Shown: positions 29,060 to 42,035 of the stretch, piece by piece
How the letters are laid out: every line of letters starts with the position of its first letter
Numbering within the stretch: position 1 is the stretch's first letter
Source: Pirellulales bacterium
GTDB taxonomy: Bacteria; Planctomycetota; Planctomycetia; Pirellulales; JAEUIK01
Length of the DNA: 64,000 bases
NCBI GenBank assembly: GCA_019694435.1
Contig: JAIBBZ010000003.1
Coordinates: 248,001-312,000, forward strand
Direction of reading: 5' to 3'
Notes under the pieces: model-generated
Database searches by the model: none
What the model saw: only the letters and a program-made list of their open reading frames with translations
Told to the model about the DNA's origin: nothing
Translations under genes and position numbers: made by a program

Positions 29060-30430
29060 TTACAGCGTCTTCAAGTATTCCAGTACGGCGCGTTTTTCTT
29101 CCTCGTTGAGCTTATCGGGGAAGGTGTGGCCGCCGGCGCTCTTGGCGAACATACCGGTGTCGAAGTAGGTCCGCTTCTTGACCGGCGTGTTGGCCTCGGA
29201 CGGCATCTCGGTGAACTCGGTCACCTCGAGCCCGACGCGCTCACGGTCGTAGCCATCTTCGGTGCGCTGCCAGACCTTGGGCCGCTGGTCGGGGTGCATC
29301 AGGTGCCACAAGGTCGGCACCGAGCCGTTGTGGAAATACGGCGCCGAAGCCCAGATGCCGTCGAGCGGCTGAGCCACGTATCCACCCGGATCGTGGATCG
29401 ACTTCTTCTCGCCGTAGTTCGAGAACCAGCTCAGCTCGTACGAGGCCCGCATCTCGGGCGTGAGCGAATCGAGCCGCGCACGATCGGTCCCGACGACGTC
29501 AAGCGGCACGATTTCGCCGGGCCATTGGCCGTCCTTGCCGTAGGTGCCGTGGCAATCGGCGCACGTCTTGTTGAATAACATTTCGCCTTGCTTGGCCAGG
29601 GCCTCGTCGATCTCGAACGGATACTTGGGAGCCTCGATGTGCTGCACCCAATCGTAGATTTCCTTGAACGCGGCTTCCGACTTGTGGAACATCTCGGGCC
29701 CGTTCGAGGGCACCATCATGAACTGCATCAGGGCCCGGTGCCCCTTGCCGGCAAAGCCGTCGGCGTAGAGGAATTCCTTGCGCTTCACGTGCCACCACGG
29801 GGGCGCGTCGTGGTCGTTGTGCACCAGCTTGGGCATCGGATTCTCAGGATGGAAGTTCAAATCCGGGTCCCGAAACGCAGCCAGGGCCACGCCGAAGATA
29901 ATCGCATTGGTCGTGCCGTTCGACTTGCCGAGGGGCACCATGAGCCCCGTCACCTCGACCGGCGAAACCTCGCGGCCGAGCAGTTTCTTGGTCTTGTACG
30001 TTTCGTGCGAGAGCGTCTCGAGCGCGATGTGCGTGTTCGGAACGCCGGCGATCACCTTGCCGGCCACCTTGCCGCCGTGGCACAGCAAGCAATTGCTCGA
30101 CCAACCACCTTGGCCGTCGTCGGCATATTGCATCGGAATGCCACCTTCGCGACCCGGCGCGTCCATCAGGCCGTAGCGCGAGAGCGTCATGCGTCGACGC
30201 TCGGCAGCCGTGGCCTTTTCGGCCTCGGTACGCGCGGGCTCTTCCCACACCTTCCACATGTTGTCGAAGAGTTCTTGATCGAGGCTTGCCGGCACGAATG
30301 CCTGCTCGATCAAGATGCGGTAGCCGCGCTGTTGTTCGAGCGGCATCCCAGGATCGAGGTCTGCTGCGACCACCGTCGCGCCACAACCAAAAAGCACAAT
30401 GAAGAGCGCACACTTGCGGACGCTTACCAT
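29060..30430 (-). CDS. Secreted diheme c-type cytochrome
   Basis: A 456-residue protein with an N-terminal signal peptide (residues 5-22, ending V-V-A-A-D). Two heme c attachment sites are present: C-L-L-C-H (114-118) and C-A-D-C-H (290-294). The spacing of about 175 residues and the overall length resemble the diheme group that includes cytochrome c peroxidases and rubber oxygenase RoxA, but I cannot assign it to one of them. Likely periplasmic electron transfer or oxygenase. It has its own strong terminator and probably its own promoter in the 61-base gap to the FkbM gene. Confidence 0.8.
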   Translation of the reverse strand: MVSVRKCALFIVLFGCGATVVAADLDPGMPLEQQRGYRILIEQAFVPASLDQELFDNMWKVWEEPARTEAEKATAAERRRMTLSRYGLMDAPGREGGIPMQYADDGQGGWSSNCLLCHGGKVAGKVIAGVPNTHIALETLSHETYKTKKLLGREVSPVEVTGLMVPLGKSNGTTNAIIFGVALAAFRDPDLNFHPENPMPKLVHNDHDAPPWWHVKRKEFLYADGFAGKGHRALMQFMMVPSNGPEMFHKSEAAFKEIYDWVQHIEAPKYPFEIDEALAKQGEMLFNKTCADCHGTYGKDGQWPGEIVPLDVVGTDRARLDSLTPEMRASYELSWFSNYGEKKSIHDPGGYVAQPLDGIWASAPYFHNGSVPTLWHLMHPDQRPKVWQRTEDGYDRERVGLEVTEFTEMPSEANTPVKKRTYFDTGMFAKSAGGHTFPDKLNEEEKRAVLEYLKTL

Positions 30431-30482
30431 CGGTGAGGTCTCCGTTTAGGTGCGATTAACACAGCCTGGCGCTGCGCGATTT

Positions 30483-30496
30483 ATTAGCTGGCTAAT
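30483..30496. promoter_or_regulatory. Palindrome upstream of the cytochrome gene
   Basis: ATTAGC-TG-GCTAAT is a perfect 14-base palindrome about 55 bases before the cytochrome start. It overlaps the FkbM stop codon. It could be an operator for the cytochrome promoter or part of a weak terminator for the FkbM transcript. Confidence 0.3.
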
Positions 30497-31394
30497 CTTC
30501 GGTCAGTATACCCTGGTCAACCTCCCGCTCAACAGAGATATCTGTCTGCCCGGTTTGGGGTCCCAGCGCCGGCGCGACCCCGATCCGGGCGGAGAATAAC
30601 CGTCGCTGGCCGTCGAAATGCTCGGCAATTTCGAACCGCCGGGCGGCGAGCCATTGCCGGAGCCGGCGAGCACAATCGCCCCCCTGGGGCCCGCTGCCGT
30701 GCACCTCGATCAGCAACCGCGGCGGCGCGGGTCCGGTCAATAGGCGTTCGGCCCCGGTAAGCACCTCGAGTTCGGCCCCTTCCACATCGAGCTTGATCCA
30801 GTCGACGTGCGCGATGCCCAACTCCTCGAGCAGGGCATCGAGCGCGCGCACGCACACCGGCTCTCCCCGGCCGGAGGCGTCGTTCGCTGCGGCCAACTGC
30901 GCCGTCGAAGTCTCGCGCTCGGAGCGCAGCAGCCCGAGCCCATCGGCGGCCCCCAGGGCAACCGGCACGCAGGTAATCCCCGGAGCGCCGTTGAGACGCA
31001 CGTTGGTTTCCAGCAGCGCGAAGTTCTCGGGGTGCGGCTCGATCGCCACCACGCGCCCCCGAGGCCCCACGGCCCGCGCCAGCTCGAGCGTGTGCCGCCC
31101 GATGAATGCACCGGCGTCGATGGCCGTCGCGCCCCGCGGCGGCAATTGTGCGCGCACCACCGGTTCATAATCGGGCGAGGCCGTGAGCAGATCGTCGTAC
31201 GAGAACACGCGGACGCGCATGCGCAGGCCATCGACCGCCAGCGTCCAGCGCATGCGGTTCAGGCCCGGCACCAGGCGCGCCGCTTTCCAGGTCGACAACA
31301 GCACGCGCAGCGCGCCGCGCAACAGCCACCCGTTGCGGGCGCGCGATTTGACAGCCGCCAGGAGACTCGCCGCGCCGCGCGTCCGTGCGCCCAT
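30492..31394 (-). CDS. FkbM family methyltransferase
   Basis: A 300-residue class I SAM-dependent methyltransferase. The SAM site reads A-I-D-A-G-A-F-I-G-R-H-T, the acidic residue follows in V-V-A-I-E-P-H-P-E-N, and the FkbM hallmark D-W-I-K-L-D-V-E-G-A-E is present at about 215-225. Members usually O-methylate sugars or secondary metabolites. The arginine-rich 45-residue N-terminal part may help membrane association. The gene starts 32 bases after metH on the same strand and could be co-transcribed with it. Its natural acceptor is unknown. Confidence 0.85.
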   Translation of the reverse strand: MGARTRGAASLLAAVKSRARNGWLLRGALRVLLSTWKAARLVPGLNRMRWTLAVDGLRMRVRVFSYDDLLTASPDYEPVVRAQLPPRGATAIDAGAFIGRHTLELARAVGPRGRVVAIEPHPENFALLETNVRLNGAPGITCVPVALGAADGLGLLRSERETSTAQLAAANDASGRGEPVCVRALDALLEELGIAHVDWIKLDVEGAELEVLTGAERLLTGPAPPRLLIEVHGSGPQGGDCARRLRQWLAARRFEIAEHFDGQRRLFSARIGVAPALGPQTGQTDISVEREVDQGILTED

Positions 31395-31426
31395 CGGATG
31401 TTCCTTGAACTGGAGCGAGTGGCCGC

Positions 31427-35140
<3,714 letters not shown>

Positions 35141-35149
35141 CGCCAGGAA

Positions 35150-35156
35150 CTCCTCC
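35150..35156 (-). promoter_or_regulatory. Ribosome-binding site deciding the metH start
   Basis: GGAGGAG on the minus strand, 9 bases before the ATG at 35140. It lies inside the reading frame of the alternative ATG at 35158, which has no proper site of its own. Confidence 0.7.
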
Positions 35157-35422
35157 ATCTCCCTAAGGCTCGAGCGGGTACCACCCCCTCGACGCCCGAC
35201 GGCCGCCGGGCGTTCGCTAGTATCTCAAAACGGCTCCCCGGAGACAAGAACCGAAAGTCAAACACGACATTGAGTTACGGCGATTTGCATTCGCGCCGCC
35301 CGGTTCTAGAGCCGGCTGCCGCACAATCCGCACATCCGCCTCAGGGCTCAAGACCGTCAACTTCGGCAGCCGATAATCCCGAGTGAGGGACCGTCCTGAC
35401 TTGATGCGAGGTGCGATCGCGC

Positions 35423-36919
35423 ATGGCTGCCAATCAACGCACCGCTCGAAACAACGCCGTGGCGAGCGAGCCGATCGATCGTCTTCCGGCCACGGCACTC
35501 GAGCAGGTGAAAATCGTGCTGCGGCTGCCGGACCTGGCCCCAGCGCCGCTGGCTGCGGCCTTGGCGGCGGCAGACCACGTCGCGCCGGCCACGGTCCAAC
35601 CGCAATCGGCGCTTGCGGCCATGCCGCTCTCGGCAGACCCGTTCGCCAGCGCTGCGATCGACTCCTGGACGATCGATTTGCATGCCGTCGACCAGGCCCT
35701 GGCAACCACCTCCCTGCGCACGCTTGAACGTGCAGCGCACATCGAGCGGCCGCCCGCGGAAATCAGTTACCAGGCCCGGCCGGCGACAAGCGCGTCGCTG
35801 CCTCCTGCCCGTCGATCCCCGGTGCTTCCCGTCGATGCAGCCGCCACAGACGCCGTGTTCGAAGCCACGGCCGCGTCGGACCAGGCGTTGGCGATCGAAG
35901 TCGCCCAACAGGCGGCGCAAGTCGTTCGCCACTCGTTGCATCCCACGCGGGTCGCGCGGTTGCTGGCGTTGTTCGGCGGGTTTTCGTCGCTGCTGGTTCG
36001 TCCAGAGATCAAATTGGTCTTGGCCGTGGTCGGACTGGTGCGCGCGGCACGGCTGGCGCGCGCTAACGCCTCGGCCGGTTCCGCTACGATCGCTTCGACG
36101 TCTGCGCAGCCGGGGCTGCCGCGTATGATGCAGGCACTGGCGCAGCCCAACGCCCTGCTGGCCGCTGTCTTGGCGCTGGCGTGTGTCTTGCTCCTCGTCT
36201 TGCTCAACGGCGGCTCGGGCGAACCGGCTGCGGCGCCGGCAACGTCGCAGGTTGCAACCAAGCAGCCCGCGAAGGATGCGGCCGCTTGGAATTCACCGCT
36301 CACGGCGGCCGTGGTCGAACCGAACAAGCCAGACGCGCCGCCGTTTAAACCCGCCAATTCGGCGCTGTCTGCTCCGGCGCTGGCACAACCGTCTGCTGCC
36401 GGCAGCGACGTCGCTCCGCAAGCCACGCCGGACAGCCCGCCGCCACCGGCGCCCACGTCCACCGCGACAGCCGCATCCGCCCCGGCCCCCGTGAGCGCGT
36501 CGCCGATGCCGCCGCCGAACCAAGTGCGCCGATCGCCCACTGTGGGAACGAACCAGCCACTCAGCTTGGCCACCGTGGCCGACGCCCCACCGGCCGGGAC
36601 TCAAGCGGCCGGCAATGCGCCGGCCGTCACCAATCGCGTCAAGGTGCACCCGCCGCGGCGCGTCACCGACTCGTTCGGCATGCCTGTCGAGCATTTGCCT
36701 CCGACCGAACCGAACGGGAAGCCGGCGCCTCCGCACATCGAACCGCCGCCCGGCGGGTTCGACCACCTCGGACCACAGACCGTTTATCCGGCCACGCAAT
36801 CCCGGTCTCCCGAGTTGATGGCCCGCCGCTTGCCGCCGACGACAACGATCGTGCGCACGCCCCCGGTGGCGGCACCGGGTGCAAAACTTCAAGGCGTCAT
36901 CCAGGCGGTGAATCCATGA
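35423..36919 (+). CDS. Membrane protein with proline-rich tail, partner of the adjacent P-loop protein
   Basis: A 498-residue protein without a known domain. Residues 1-170 are Ala-rich and polar, residues about 175-212 are hydrophobic with basic residues, and a clear membrane helix follows at 245-263 (L-L-A-A-V-L-A-L-A-C-V-L-L-L-V-L-L). The C-terminal 230 residues are Pro/Ala/Thr-rich and probably unstructured. The ATG overlaps the next gene in ATGA, implying coupling. In polysaccharide loci a membrane chain-length protein often pairs with a CpsD-type kinase, so this could take that place, though it lacks a recognisable Wzz domain. Confidence 0.6.
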   Translation: MAANQRTARNNAVASEPIDRLPATALEQVKIVLRLPDLAPAPLAAALAAADHVAPATVQPQSALAAMPLSADPFASAAIDSWTIDLHAVDQALATTSLRTLERAAHIERPPAEISYQARPATSASLPPARRSPVLPVDAAATDAVFEATAASDQALAIEVAQQAAQVVRHSLHPTRVARLLALFGGFSSLLVRPEIKLVLAVVGLVRAARLARANASAGSATIASTSAQPGLPRMMQALAQPNALLAAVLALACVLLLVLLNGGSGEPAAAPATSQVATKQPAKDAAAWNSPLTAAVVEPNKPDAPPFKPANSALSAPALAQPSAAGSDVAPQATPDSPPPPAPTSTATAASAPAPVSASPMPPPNQVRRSPTVGTNQPLSLATVADAPPAGTQAAGNAPAVTNRVKVHPPRRVTDSFGMPVEHLPPTEPNGKPAPPHIEPPPGGFDHLGPQTVYPATQSRSPELMARRLPPTTTIVRTPPVAAPGAKLQGVIQAVNP

Positions 36920-37971
36920 GCACGGCCCGACGTTCGAGCCCGACCCCCGGCGCGACGCCTGGGGCAACTGCCGGCGAATCAACCGTGCCGCGTCGCGGGC
37001 CAGCACGGCCGCGAGCGACGCGCTATGCCCCGCCGCCCGATGCGGAATCGGCCCCGCCCAAAGCCCCCGAGAGCGGCCTAAGGCACGATACGGCCCACGC
37101 AAGCGTGCTCAAGCCCGCGGCGGCCTTCGTGGCCAGTTCCAGCCGGCCGACGCTGCCGAGCAACTTGTTCCAACAGTCCGGCTCGACCGTCGACACCTCG
37201 GACGCGTTGCCCGACGAACCCTGGACGACCACGGCGCTCGATACGGCCCGCGTCGAAGATCTCGGCTGGTTGCAAGACCTGAACCGCGCGGCGGCCGGCC
37301 TGGTGAAACAAACCGCTCTTTGGGAACCGGCGCTCGAAGTGCCTGCGTTCGCCTGGCCCAGCGCGGTCATCGAATTGCTCGCGATGGTCCAGCGGGACAT
37401 GTCCGACCAACTTGCGGCGAGCGACGCACTGGCGGACACGCGGCGGGCCATCTTCGTCGCCGGCGGCGGGCAGGGCGCCGGCGCGACGACCGTCGCCTTG
37501 TGTCTGGCACGCACGGCAATCGCTGCCGGCGAGCGGGTCGTGCTCGTCGATGCCGACCTTTCCGATCCGAGCCTGGCGATCCGGTTGGGCCTGCAAGCCT
37601 CGACCAGTTGGACGGCGACGCTGGTTGCGGAACTGCCGCCGGGCGAGGCGTTGGTCGAATCGCTCGGCGATCGCGCCGTGCTCGCACCGCTGGCTGGCGC
37701 CGTGGCCCGCACGGAACAAATCCTGGGGCACGCGGCGCTCCCCCGTTTCTGGCGCGAGCTGGTCGATCGATTCGACCGCGTGATTGTCGATGTCGGATCG
37801 CTGTCGCGTGGCGCGCAAGTGGCTGGTCTGATCGGTCTGCAACCCGCCGAACTGCTGTTCGTACAGGACACGCGCCGGCCGGCGGCCCCCGAGCTGAACC
37901 AGGCGTTGCGCTGCTTCCCGAATCTCCAGGCCTGTCGTTGCGGTGTCGTGCAGAACTTCGTGCGCGGCTGA
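36916..37971 (+). CDS. CpsD/MinD-like P-loop protein without the Walker A lysine
   Basis: A 351-residue protein. The first 120 residues are Pro/Ser/Arg-rich. From about 175 there is a BY-kinase/MinD-type fold: A-G-G-G-Q-G-A-G-A-T-T-V-A-L (183-192 region), then V-V-L-V-D-A-D-L-S-D-P-S-L-A (Walker A') and V-I-V-D-V-G-S-L (Walker B). In the P-loop the lysine that should precede T-T is alanine and no signature lysine precedes the glycines. A C-terminal tyrosine cluster is absent. It is therefore more likely a non-kinase regulator or scaffold. It is coupled to the upstream membrane protein and followed by a glycosyltransferase. Confidence 0.7.
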   Translation: MSTARRSSPTPGATPGATAGESTVPRRGPARPRATRYAPPPDAESAPPKAPESGLRHDTAHASVLKPAAAFVASSSRPTLPSNLFQQSGSTVDTSDALPDEPWTTTALDTARVEDLGWLQDLNRAAAGLVKQTALWEPALEVPAFAWPSAVIELLAMVQRDMSDQLAASDALADTRRAIFVAGGGQGAGATTVALCLARTAIAAGERVVLVDADLSDPSLAIRLGLQASTSWTATLVAELPPGEALVESLGDRAVLAPLAGAVARTEQILGHAALPRFWRELVDRFDRVIVDVGSLSRGAQVAGLIGLQPAELLFVQDTRRPAAPELNQALRCFPNLQACRCGVVQNFVRG

Positions 37972-37992
37972 CGCGACCTTAGAATCAGGGGC

Positions 37993-39543
37993 GTGAACTC
38001 CCCTGCCTCTCATCCCTGGCCGCCGCTGCGGCTCTGCGCCGCGCTCGGCCTGGCGATGGCCTGCGGCTGCGCCCTGCGCTGGCGCGACGTGACGCACAGC
38101 CTTTGGCTCGATGAGTTGCACACCAGTTGGACGGTCTGGGGAGACCTGGCTCAGGTCGCTTCGCGAGCCGAACAGGGCAATCAGCCGCCGCTTTACTCTT
38201 GGCTCGTGTGGCTCGTGATGCAGGCCGGCGGCCGCAGCGAGCTGGGCCTGCGCCTCGTTTCTTTGGTCGCCGGCTCGCTCCTCGTGCCGGCCACGGGCTG
38301 GGTCGCCTGGCGCTGGACCGGTTCGGCGAGCGCGGCCCTGGTGGCGGGTCTGTACGTCGCCGGCGACCGGTACTCGATCTTCTACGCGCAGGATGCACGT
38401 CCTTACGCCTGCGTGCAGTGCGTCGCGCTCGCGCAACTGGTCGTCTTCGATCGGGTCTTGGCCACCGGATCGCGCGCGGTACGGCTCGTGGCCGTGGCCT
38501 TGGCATCGGTGAACTATTGGCTGCACTACACGGCCGTGCTGCCGACGGTCGGCCTGTGGCTCTACGCCGCCTGGCTCGCGCGCGACCCGGCGGCGGCTCG
38601 ACGCTACGGCATCGTCAAACTGGCGCAAGACATCGCCGTCACGCTGATGCTCATGGCACCGTCGATCGGCGCCTTGCAGGCCATCGCCGGCCACCGGGAG
38701 CTCTGGCAGCAATTCGTGCCCGCGCTGACGCCGGCAAACTTTGCGTTCCAGCTGTTGACGCTGTTTCCCGTGCTGCCTGTCGTCGTGCTGCCGTGGGCCA
38801 GCATGTTGCCGGTCGTACGGCGTGCGCCGGCCGAAGATCCAACGCGGGTGCGGCTGCTCTGGTGCTGGTTGTTGGCCCCCCTGCTGCTGACCGCGATCGC
38901 GACGCTGGGCGACTTCGCGCGGCTGTTTCTGCCGCGGTATCTGGTGGGGGTCGCGGTCGTACCGGGCCTGTTGGCGGCGTGGGTCGCGGCGCGCGTCGGA
39001 CGCGGTGCGCAAACGCCCGCGCAGCGGACCTGGCTGCCAGTCGTCGTGACGGTGCTGACGCTTTGGTACCCTTGGCTGGGCACGCGCGGATCGTTGCGCG
39101 CGGCGCTCGCCGCACCGCAGGCTTCGCCGCACGCGCGCGAGGATTGGCGCGCGGCCGCGGCGTGGGCGCGCCGCTTCGCTGGGCCAGCGGCCGTGGTTGT
39201 GAATTCCGGCCTGATCGAGGCCGCGCTGCCGCCCTCGGCCGCGCAGGACGACTACCTGCTGCTGCCCGTCAACAACCTTTATGACCTGCGTTCGCCGCAA
39301 CGGCTGCTGCTTCCCGGTCGCGGCGACGATCTGCACGCCGTCGCGCGCGAACTGACCGGAAGGCATCCTTTCCCGGGCCCGATCTTGGTCCTGCAACGAG
39401 GGTCGCTCGCGCGTGCTCTGGCTGCGGCACACCGCTTGATCGAATCACTCGATCGTACAGGCATGAAGTACACAATCGCCGATTCGGCCGCTTGGCCCGG
39501 GGCTCCCGGCGTAGCGGCCGTGGCCCTTCAGCCCGCGCGCTGA
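37993..39543 (+). CDS. GT39-like polytopic glycosyltransferase
   Basis: A 516-residue membrane protein with about 10-12 hydrophobic segments. Early in the sequence, S-L-W-L-D-E-L-H-T-S-W carries the D-E pair in the first extracytoplasmic loop that is typical of the GT-C/GT39 (PMT, ArnT) family using polyprenyl-phosphate sugars. A-Q-D-A-R-P-Y is also common in this group. A soluble C-terminal part of about 120 residues faces outside. The start is GTG at 37993, 21 bases after the P-loop gene. It completes a three-gene unit likely devoted to surface glycan transfer. Confidence 0.75.
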   Translation: MNSPASHPWPPLRLCAALGLAMACGCALRWRDVTHSLWLDELHTSWTVWGDLAQVASRAEQGNQPPLYSWLVWLVMQAGGRSELGLRLVSLVAGSLLVPATGWVAWRWTGSASAALVAGLYVAGDRYSIFYAQDARPYACVQCVALAQLVVFDRVLATGSRAVRLVAVALASVNYWLHYTAVLPTVGLWLYAAWLARDPAAARRYGIVKLAQDIAVTLMLMAPSIGALQAIAGHRELWQQFVPALTPANFAFQLLTLFPVLPVVVLPWASMLPVVRRAPAEDPTRVRLLWCWLLAPLLLTAIATLGDFARLFLPRYLVGVAVVPGLLAAWVAARVGRGAQTPAQRTWLPVVVTVLTLWYPWLGTRGSLRAALAAPQASPHAREDWRAAAAWARRFAGPAAVVVNSGLIEAALPPSAAQDDYLLLPVNNLYDLRSPQRLLLPGRGDDLHAVARELTGRHPFPGPILVLQRGSLARALAAAHRLIESLDRTGMKYTIADSAAWPGAPGVAAVALQPAR

Positions 39544-39702
39544 ACAGGGCATCGATCGTGACGGTTGTGCGGCACCTGCCGGCGTATCGCGTCGTCGATT
39601 CGCTGCAAAGGGCGAACAATGAGCTAGCGTTTTCCGATGTAACTTTGCCTGACTGCGGCCCGTGTCGCAGTAACTTCGGTCCCTCCGACTGCGAGTGCTT
39701 CC

Positions 39703-40818
39703 ATGGCCTTGAAACCGATCCGCGTTTTGGTCGTCGATGATTCCGTGTTGATGCGGGAAATGATTGCCGAGAACCTTGAGGCCGCGGGACTCGAGATCGT
39801 CGGCAAGGCGCGCGACGGCAACCAAGCGCTCGAGATCGCCAAGGCTGAGCGGCCCGACGTGATCACGCTCGATATTCAAATGCCCGGCATGGATGGCTTG
39901 CAGACGCTCGATCAGTTGCTGCTGGTTCACCCGGTGCCGGTGATTATGGTCAGCTCGCTGACGCAGCGCGGCGCGCAGATCACGCTCGATGCTCTCGACC
40001 GGGGTGCGCTCGACTACGTGGCCAAGCCCGAGGGCACGGCCGCGGCGCGCCAAGTGCTGGGCGACGAGCTGGTCCGCAAGGTGCGTTCGATGGCCGGCAC
40101 CGACGTGGCCCGGATCATGCAAATCCGCCGCGACCGGGTCAACCGTCGCGCGGTGGCCCCCACCAAGCCGGCATTGCACGCCGGCGGCGCATCGAAACCG
40201 GGTGACACCCCCGTCGAATATGCGGACAGATGCATCGCCATCGGCATCTCGACCGGCGGCCCGCCGGCGTTGTCCTATCTGTTCGAAAATTTGCAGCCGC
40301 CGCTGCCGCCGATCGTGGTGGTGCAGCACATGCCGCCCCACTTCACCGGACCATTCGCCTGGCGGCTCAATTCGAATTCCAGACTGAACATCAAAGAGGC
40401 CGAAACGGGCGACGTGCTTGTGCCCAACCAGGTGCTGATTGCCCGCGGCGGCGTGCACCTGCAGTTGCGTCGCGATGGCAACGTGGTCAAGGCCCTGTTG
40501 CGCGACGGCGATCCGGTGAGCGGCCACAGGCCCAGCATCGACGTGATGATGAAGTGCGCGGCCGAGATTTACGGTAACCGCGTGCTCGGCGTGATCATGA
40601 CCGGCATGGGCCGTGACGGCGCAGACGGTTGCGGCCTGATCCGCGCCGCCGGTGGCTACGTGCTCGGCCAGGACGAAGCTACGAGCGACGTCTACGGCAT
40701 GAACAAGGCGGCCTTCAACGAAGGCCACGTCGACGCCCAATTCGCCCTGCGCGAGGGCCCCGCGGTCCTGGCGCGGCAGGTCAAGCGGCTCTGGCTCCGC
40801 GCGGCCGTCGGCGTCTGA
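39703..40818 (+). CDS. cheB: Chemotaxis response regulator protein-glutamate methylesterase
   Basis: A 371-residue CheB with an N-terminal receiver domain (acidic pocket D12 and D13, phospho-acceptor D57 in T-L-D-I-Q-M-P-G-M-D-G, K108 in V-A-K-P) and a C-terminal methylesterase with the catalytic triad S183 (G-I-S-T-G-G-P), H209 (V-V-Q-H-M-P) and D305 (T-G-M-G-R-D-G). It would remove methyl groups from chemoreceptor glutamates or deamidate glutamines. No other che genes are in the window, so it either serves a distant array or a chemosensory-like pathway. It converges with thiO. Confidence 0.93.
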   Translation: MALKPIRVLVVDDSVLMREMIAENLEAAGLEIVGKARDGNQALEIAKAERPDVITLDIQMPGMDGLQTLDQLLLVHPVPVIMVSSLTQRGAQITLDALDRGALDYVAKPEGTAAARQVLGDELVRKVRSMAGTDVARIMQIRRDRVNRRAVAPTKPALHAGGASKPGDTPVEYADRCIAIGISTGGPPALSYLFENLQPPLPPIVVVQHMPPHFTGPFAWRLNSNSRLNIKEAETGDVLVPNQVLIARGGVHLQLRRDGNVVKALLRDGDPVSGHRPSIDVMMKCAAEIYGNRVLGVIMTGMGRDGADGCGLIRAAGGYVLGQDEATSDVYGMNKAAFNEGHVDAQFALREGPAVLARQVKRLWLRAAVGV

Positions 40819-40854
40819 TTTCGGCCGACCGCCCCTGCGAGCGGCCCATCGGTC

Positions 40855-41961
40855 CTACAGCGGCCCGAACGGCTCCAAGTCGACCTCCGGTCGCTCGCCC
40901 AGCATCAACTGCGCCAGGACCACGGCCGTGGCCGGCGAAAGCTGCAACCCGCTACGGAAATGGCCCGCGGCTGCAAAGAAATTTTCGTAGCCGGGCAGCA
41001 GGCCCAGGTAGGGCGTGCCGTCAGGGCTCGATGGGCGCAAGCCCGACCAGCACTTCTCCAGCGTGGCGGCGGCCAAGGGGGGTACCAGTCCTGCGGCCAG
41101 TTCCAAGAGCCCGGCGATCCCTGCGGCCGTGTTGCGTTTTTCGAACCCGGCATCTTCCTCGGTCGAGCCGACGAGCACTCGGCCGTCCTCGCGCGGCACC
41201 AGATAGCGTGAACCTTCGTTGATCACGCGCGAGAATAGCCGTTCGCCAGTATTCAACAAGGCAATCTGTCCGCGAATCGGCTTCAACCGCAGCTCGACGT
41301 TCAATTGCGCCGCCAGCTCGCGGCTCCAAGCCCCGGTGGCCAGGCAGTACGTTGCCGCGACGCGAGGGCCATCGGGCGTGTTGACCGCCGTTACCCGGCG
41401 GCCTGCTCGCTCGAACCCCAAGACCGGCCGGTCGAGCTCGATCAGGACCCCGCGGCGGCGGCACGCCGTTTCCAACGCGCGCAGATGCCAGGGGTTGCGC
41501 ACCTGGCACTCGTCGGGCAGATGCAAGACCGCATCGGCGACGACGGACGATCCAGCGAACAGCGCCGGCTCGAGCCGCCGCGCCTCGGCGCACGCCAGGC
41601 GTTCGACGCGAATGGCCCGGCGGCCAAACTCATGCTCGGCCAGCTCCAATAGAGCGGCCGCTTGAGCGTCGCGAGCCACATACAACCCGCCGCAACGACG
41701 AAACCCCGTGTCGATGCCCGTCTCGGCGCGCAAGCGCTCGGCCCATTGGGGATGCAGCTCGGCGCTGAGTCCCTGGAGCATGGCGAACGGATCGGTGGCC
41801 GTGCTGCGGTTGCCCGGCGGCAGAATTCCCGCGCCCGCCCAGGAAGCCTCTTGTCCGACGGCTCCGCGTTCGAGCAATCGCACGCGCCTCCCGCGCGTCG
41901 CCAGTTCATAGGCCAGCGACAAGCCGATCACGCCGCCGCCGATGATCAACACGTCGTCCAA
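40855..41961 (-). CDS. thiO: Glycine oxidase ThiO (FAD-dependent)
   Basis: A 368-residue FAD enzyme of the D-amino-acid oxidase fold. The dinucleotide motif I-I-G-G-G-V-I-G-L-S and Glu31 (L-L-E-R-G) are followed by A-S-W-A-G-A-G-I-L-P-P, diagnostic for ThiO. The C-terminal S-P-D-G-T-P-Y-L-G and G-H-F-R-S-G-L-Q-L-S-P complete the FAD site. It oxidises glycine to iminoglycine for the thiazole ring of thiamine, complementing thiC 12 kb away. Other FAD amine oxidases of this fold cannot be fully excluded. It is the third gene after the glutaredoxin- and DUF2064-type genes on this strand. Confidence 0.88.
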   Translation of the reverse strand: MDDVLIIGGGVIGLSLAYELATRGRRVRLLERGAVGQEASWAGAGILPPGNRSTATDPFAMLQGLSAELHPQWAERLRAETGIDTGFRRCGGLYVARDAQAAALLELAEHEFGRRAIRVERLACAEARRLEPALFAGSSVVADAVLHLPDECQVRNPWHLRALETACRRRGVLIELDRPVLGFERAGRRVTAVNTPDGPRVAATYCLATGAWSRELAAQLNVELRLKPIRGQIALLNTGERLFSRVINEGSRYLVPREDGRVLVGSTEEDAGFEKRNTAAGIAGLLELAAGLVPPLAAATLEKCWSGLRPSSPDGTPYLGLLPGYENFFAAAGHFRSGLQLSPATAVVLAQLMLGERPEVDLEPFGPL

Positions 41962-42035
41962 AATGGCTCAACTCCGCAACCGCAACGCCAGGTGGGTTCA
42001 CTGCCTGCCAGTGTAGATCGACTAACCACGGTCGG

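Noticed and set aside
35141-35422. Possible cobalamin or SAH riboswitch before metH
   Set aside because: A short stem (cgcccg...cgggcg near 35192-35211) is present but I could not find the conserved box or core of either riboswitch class.
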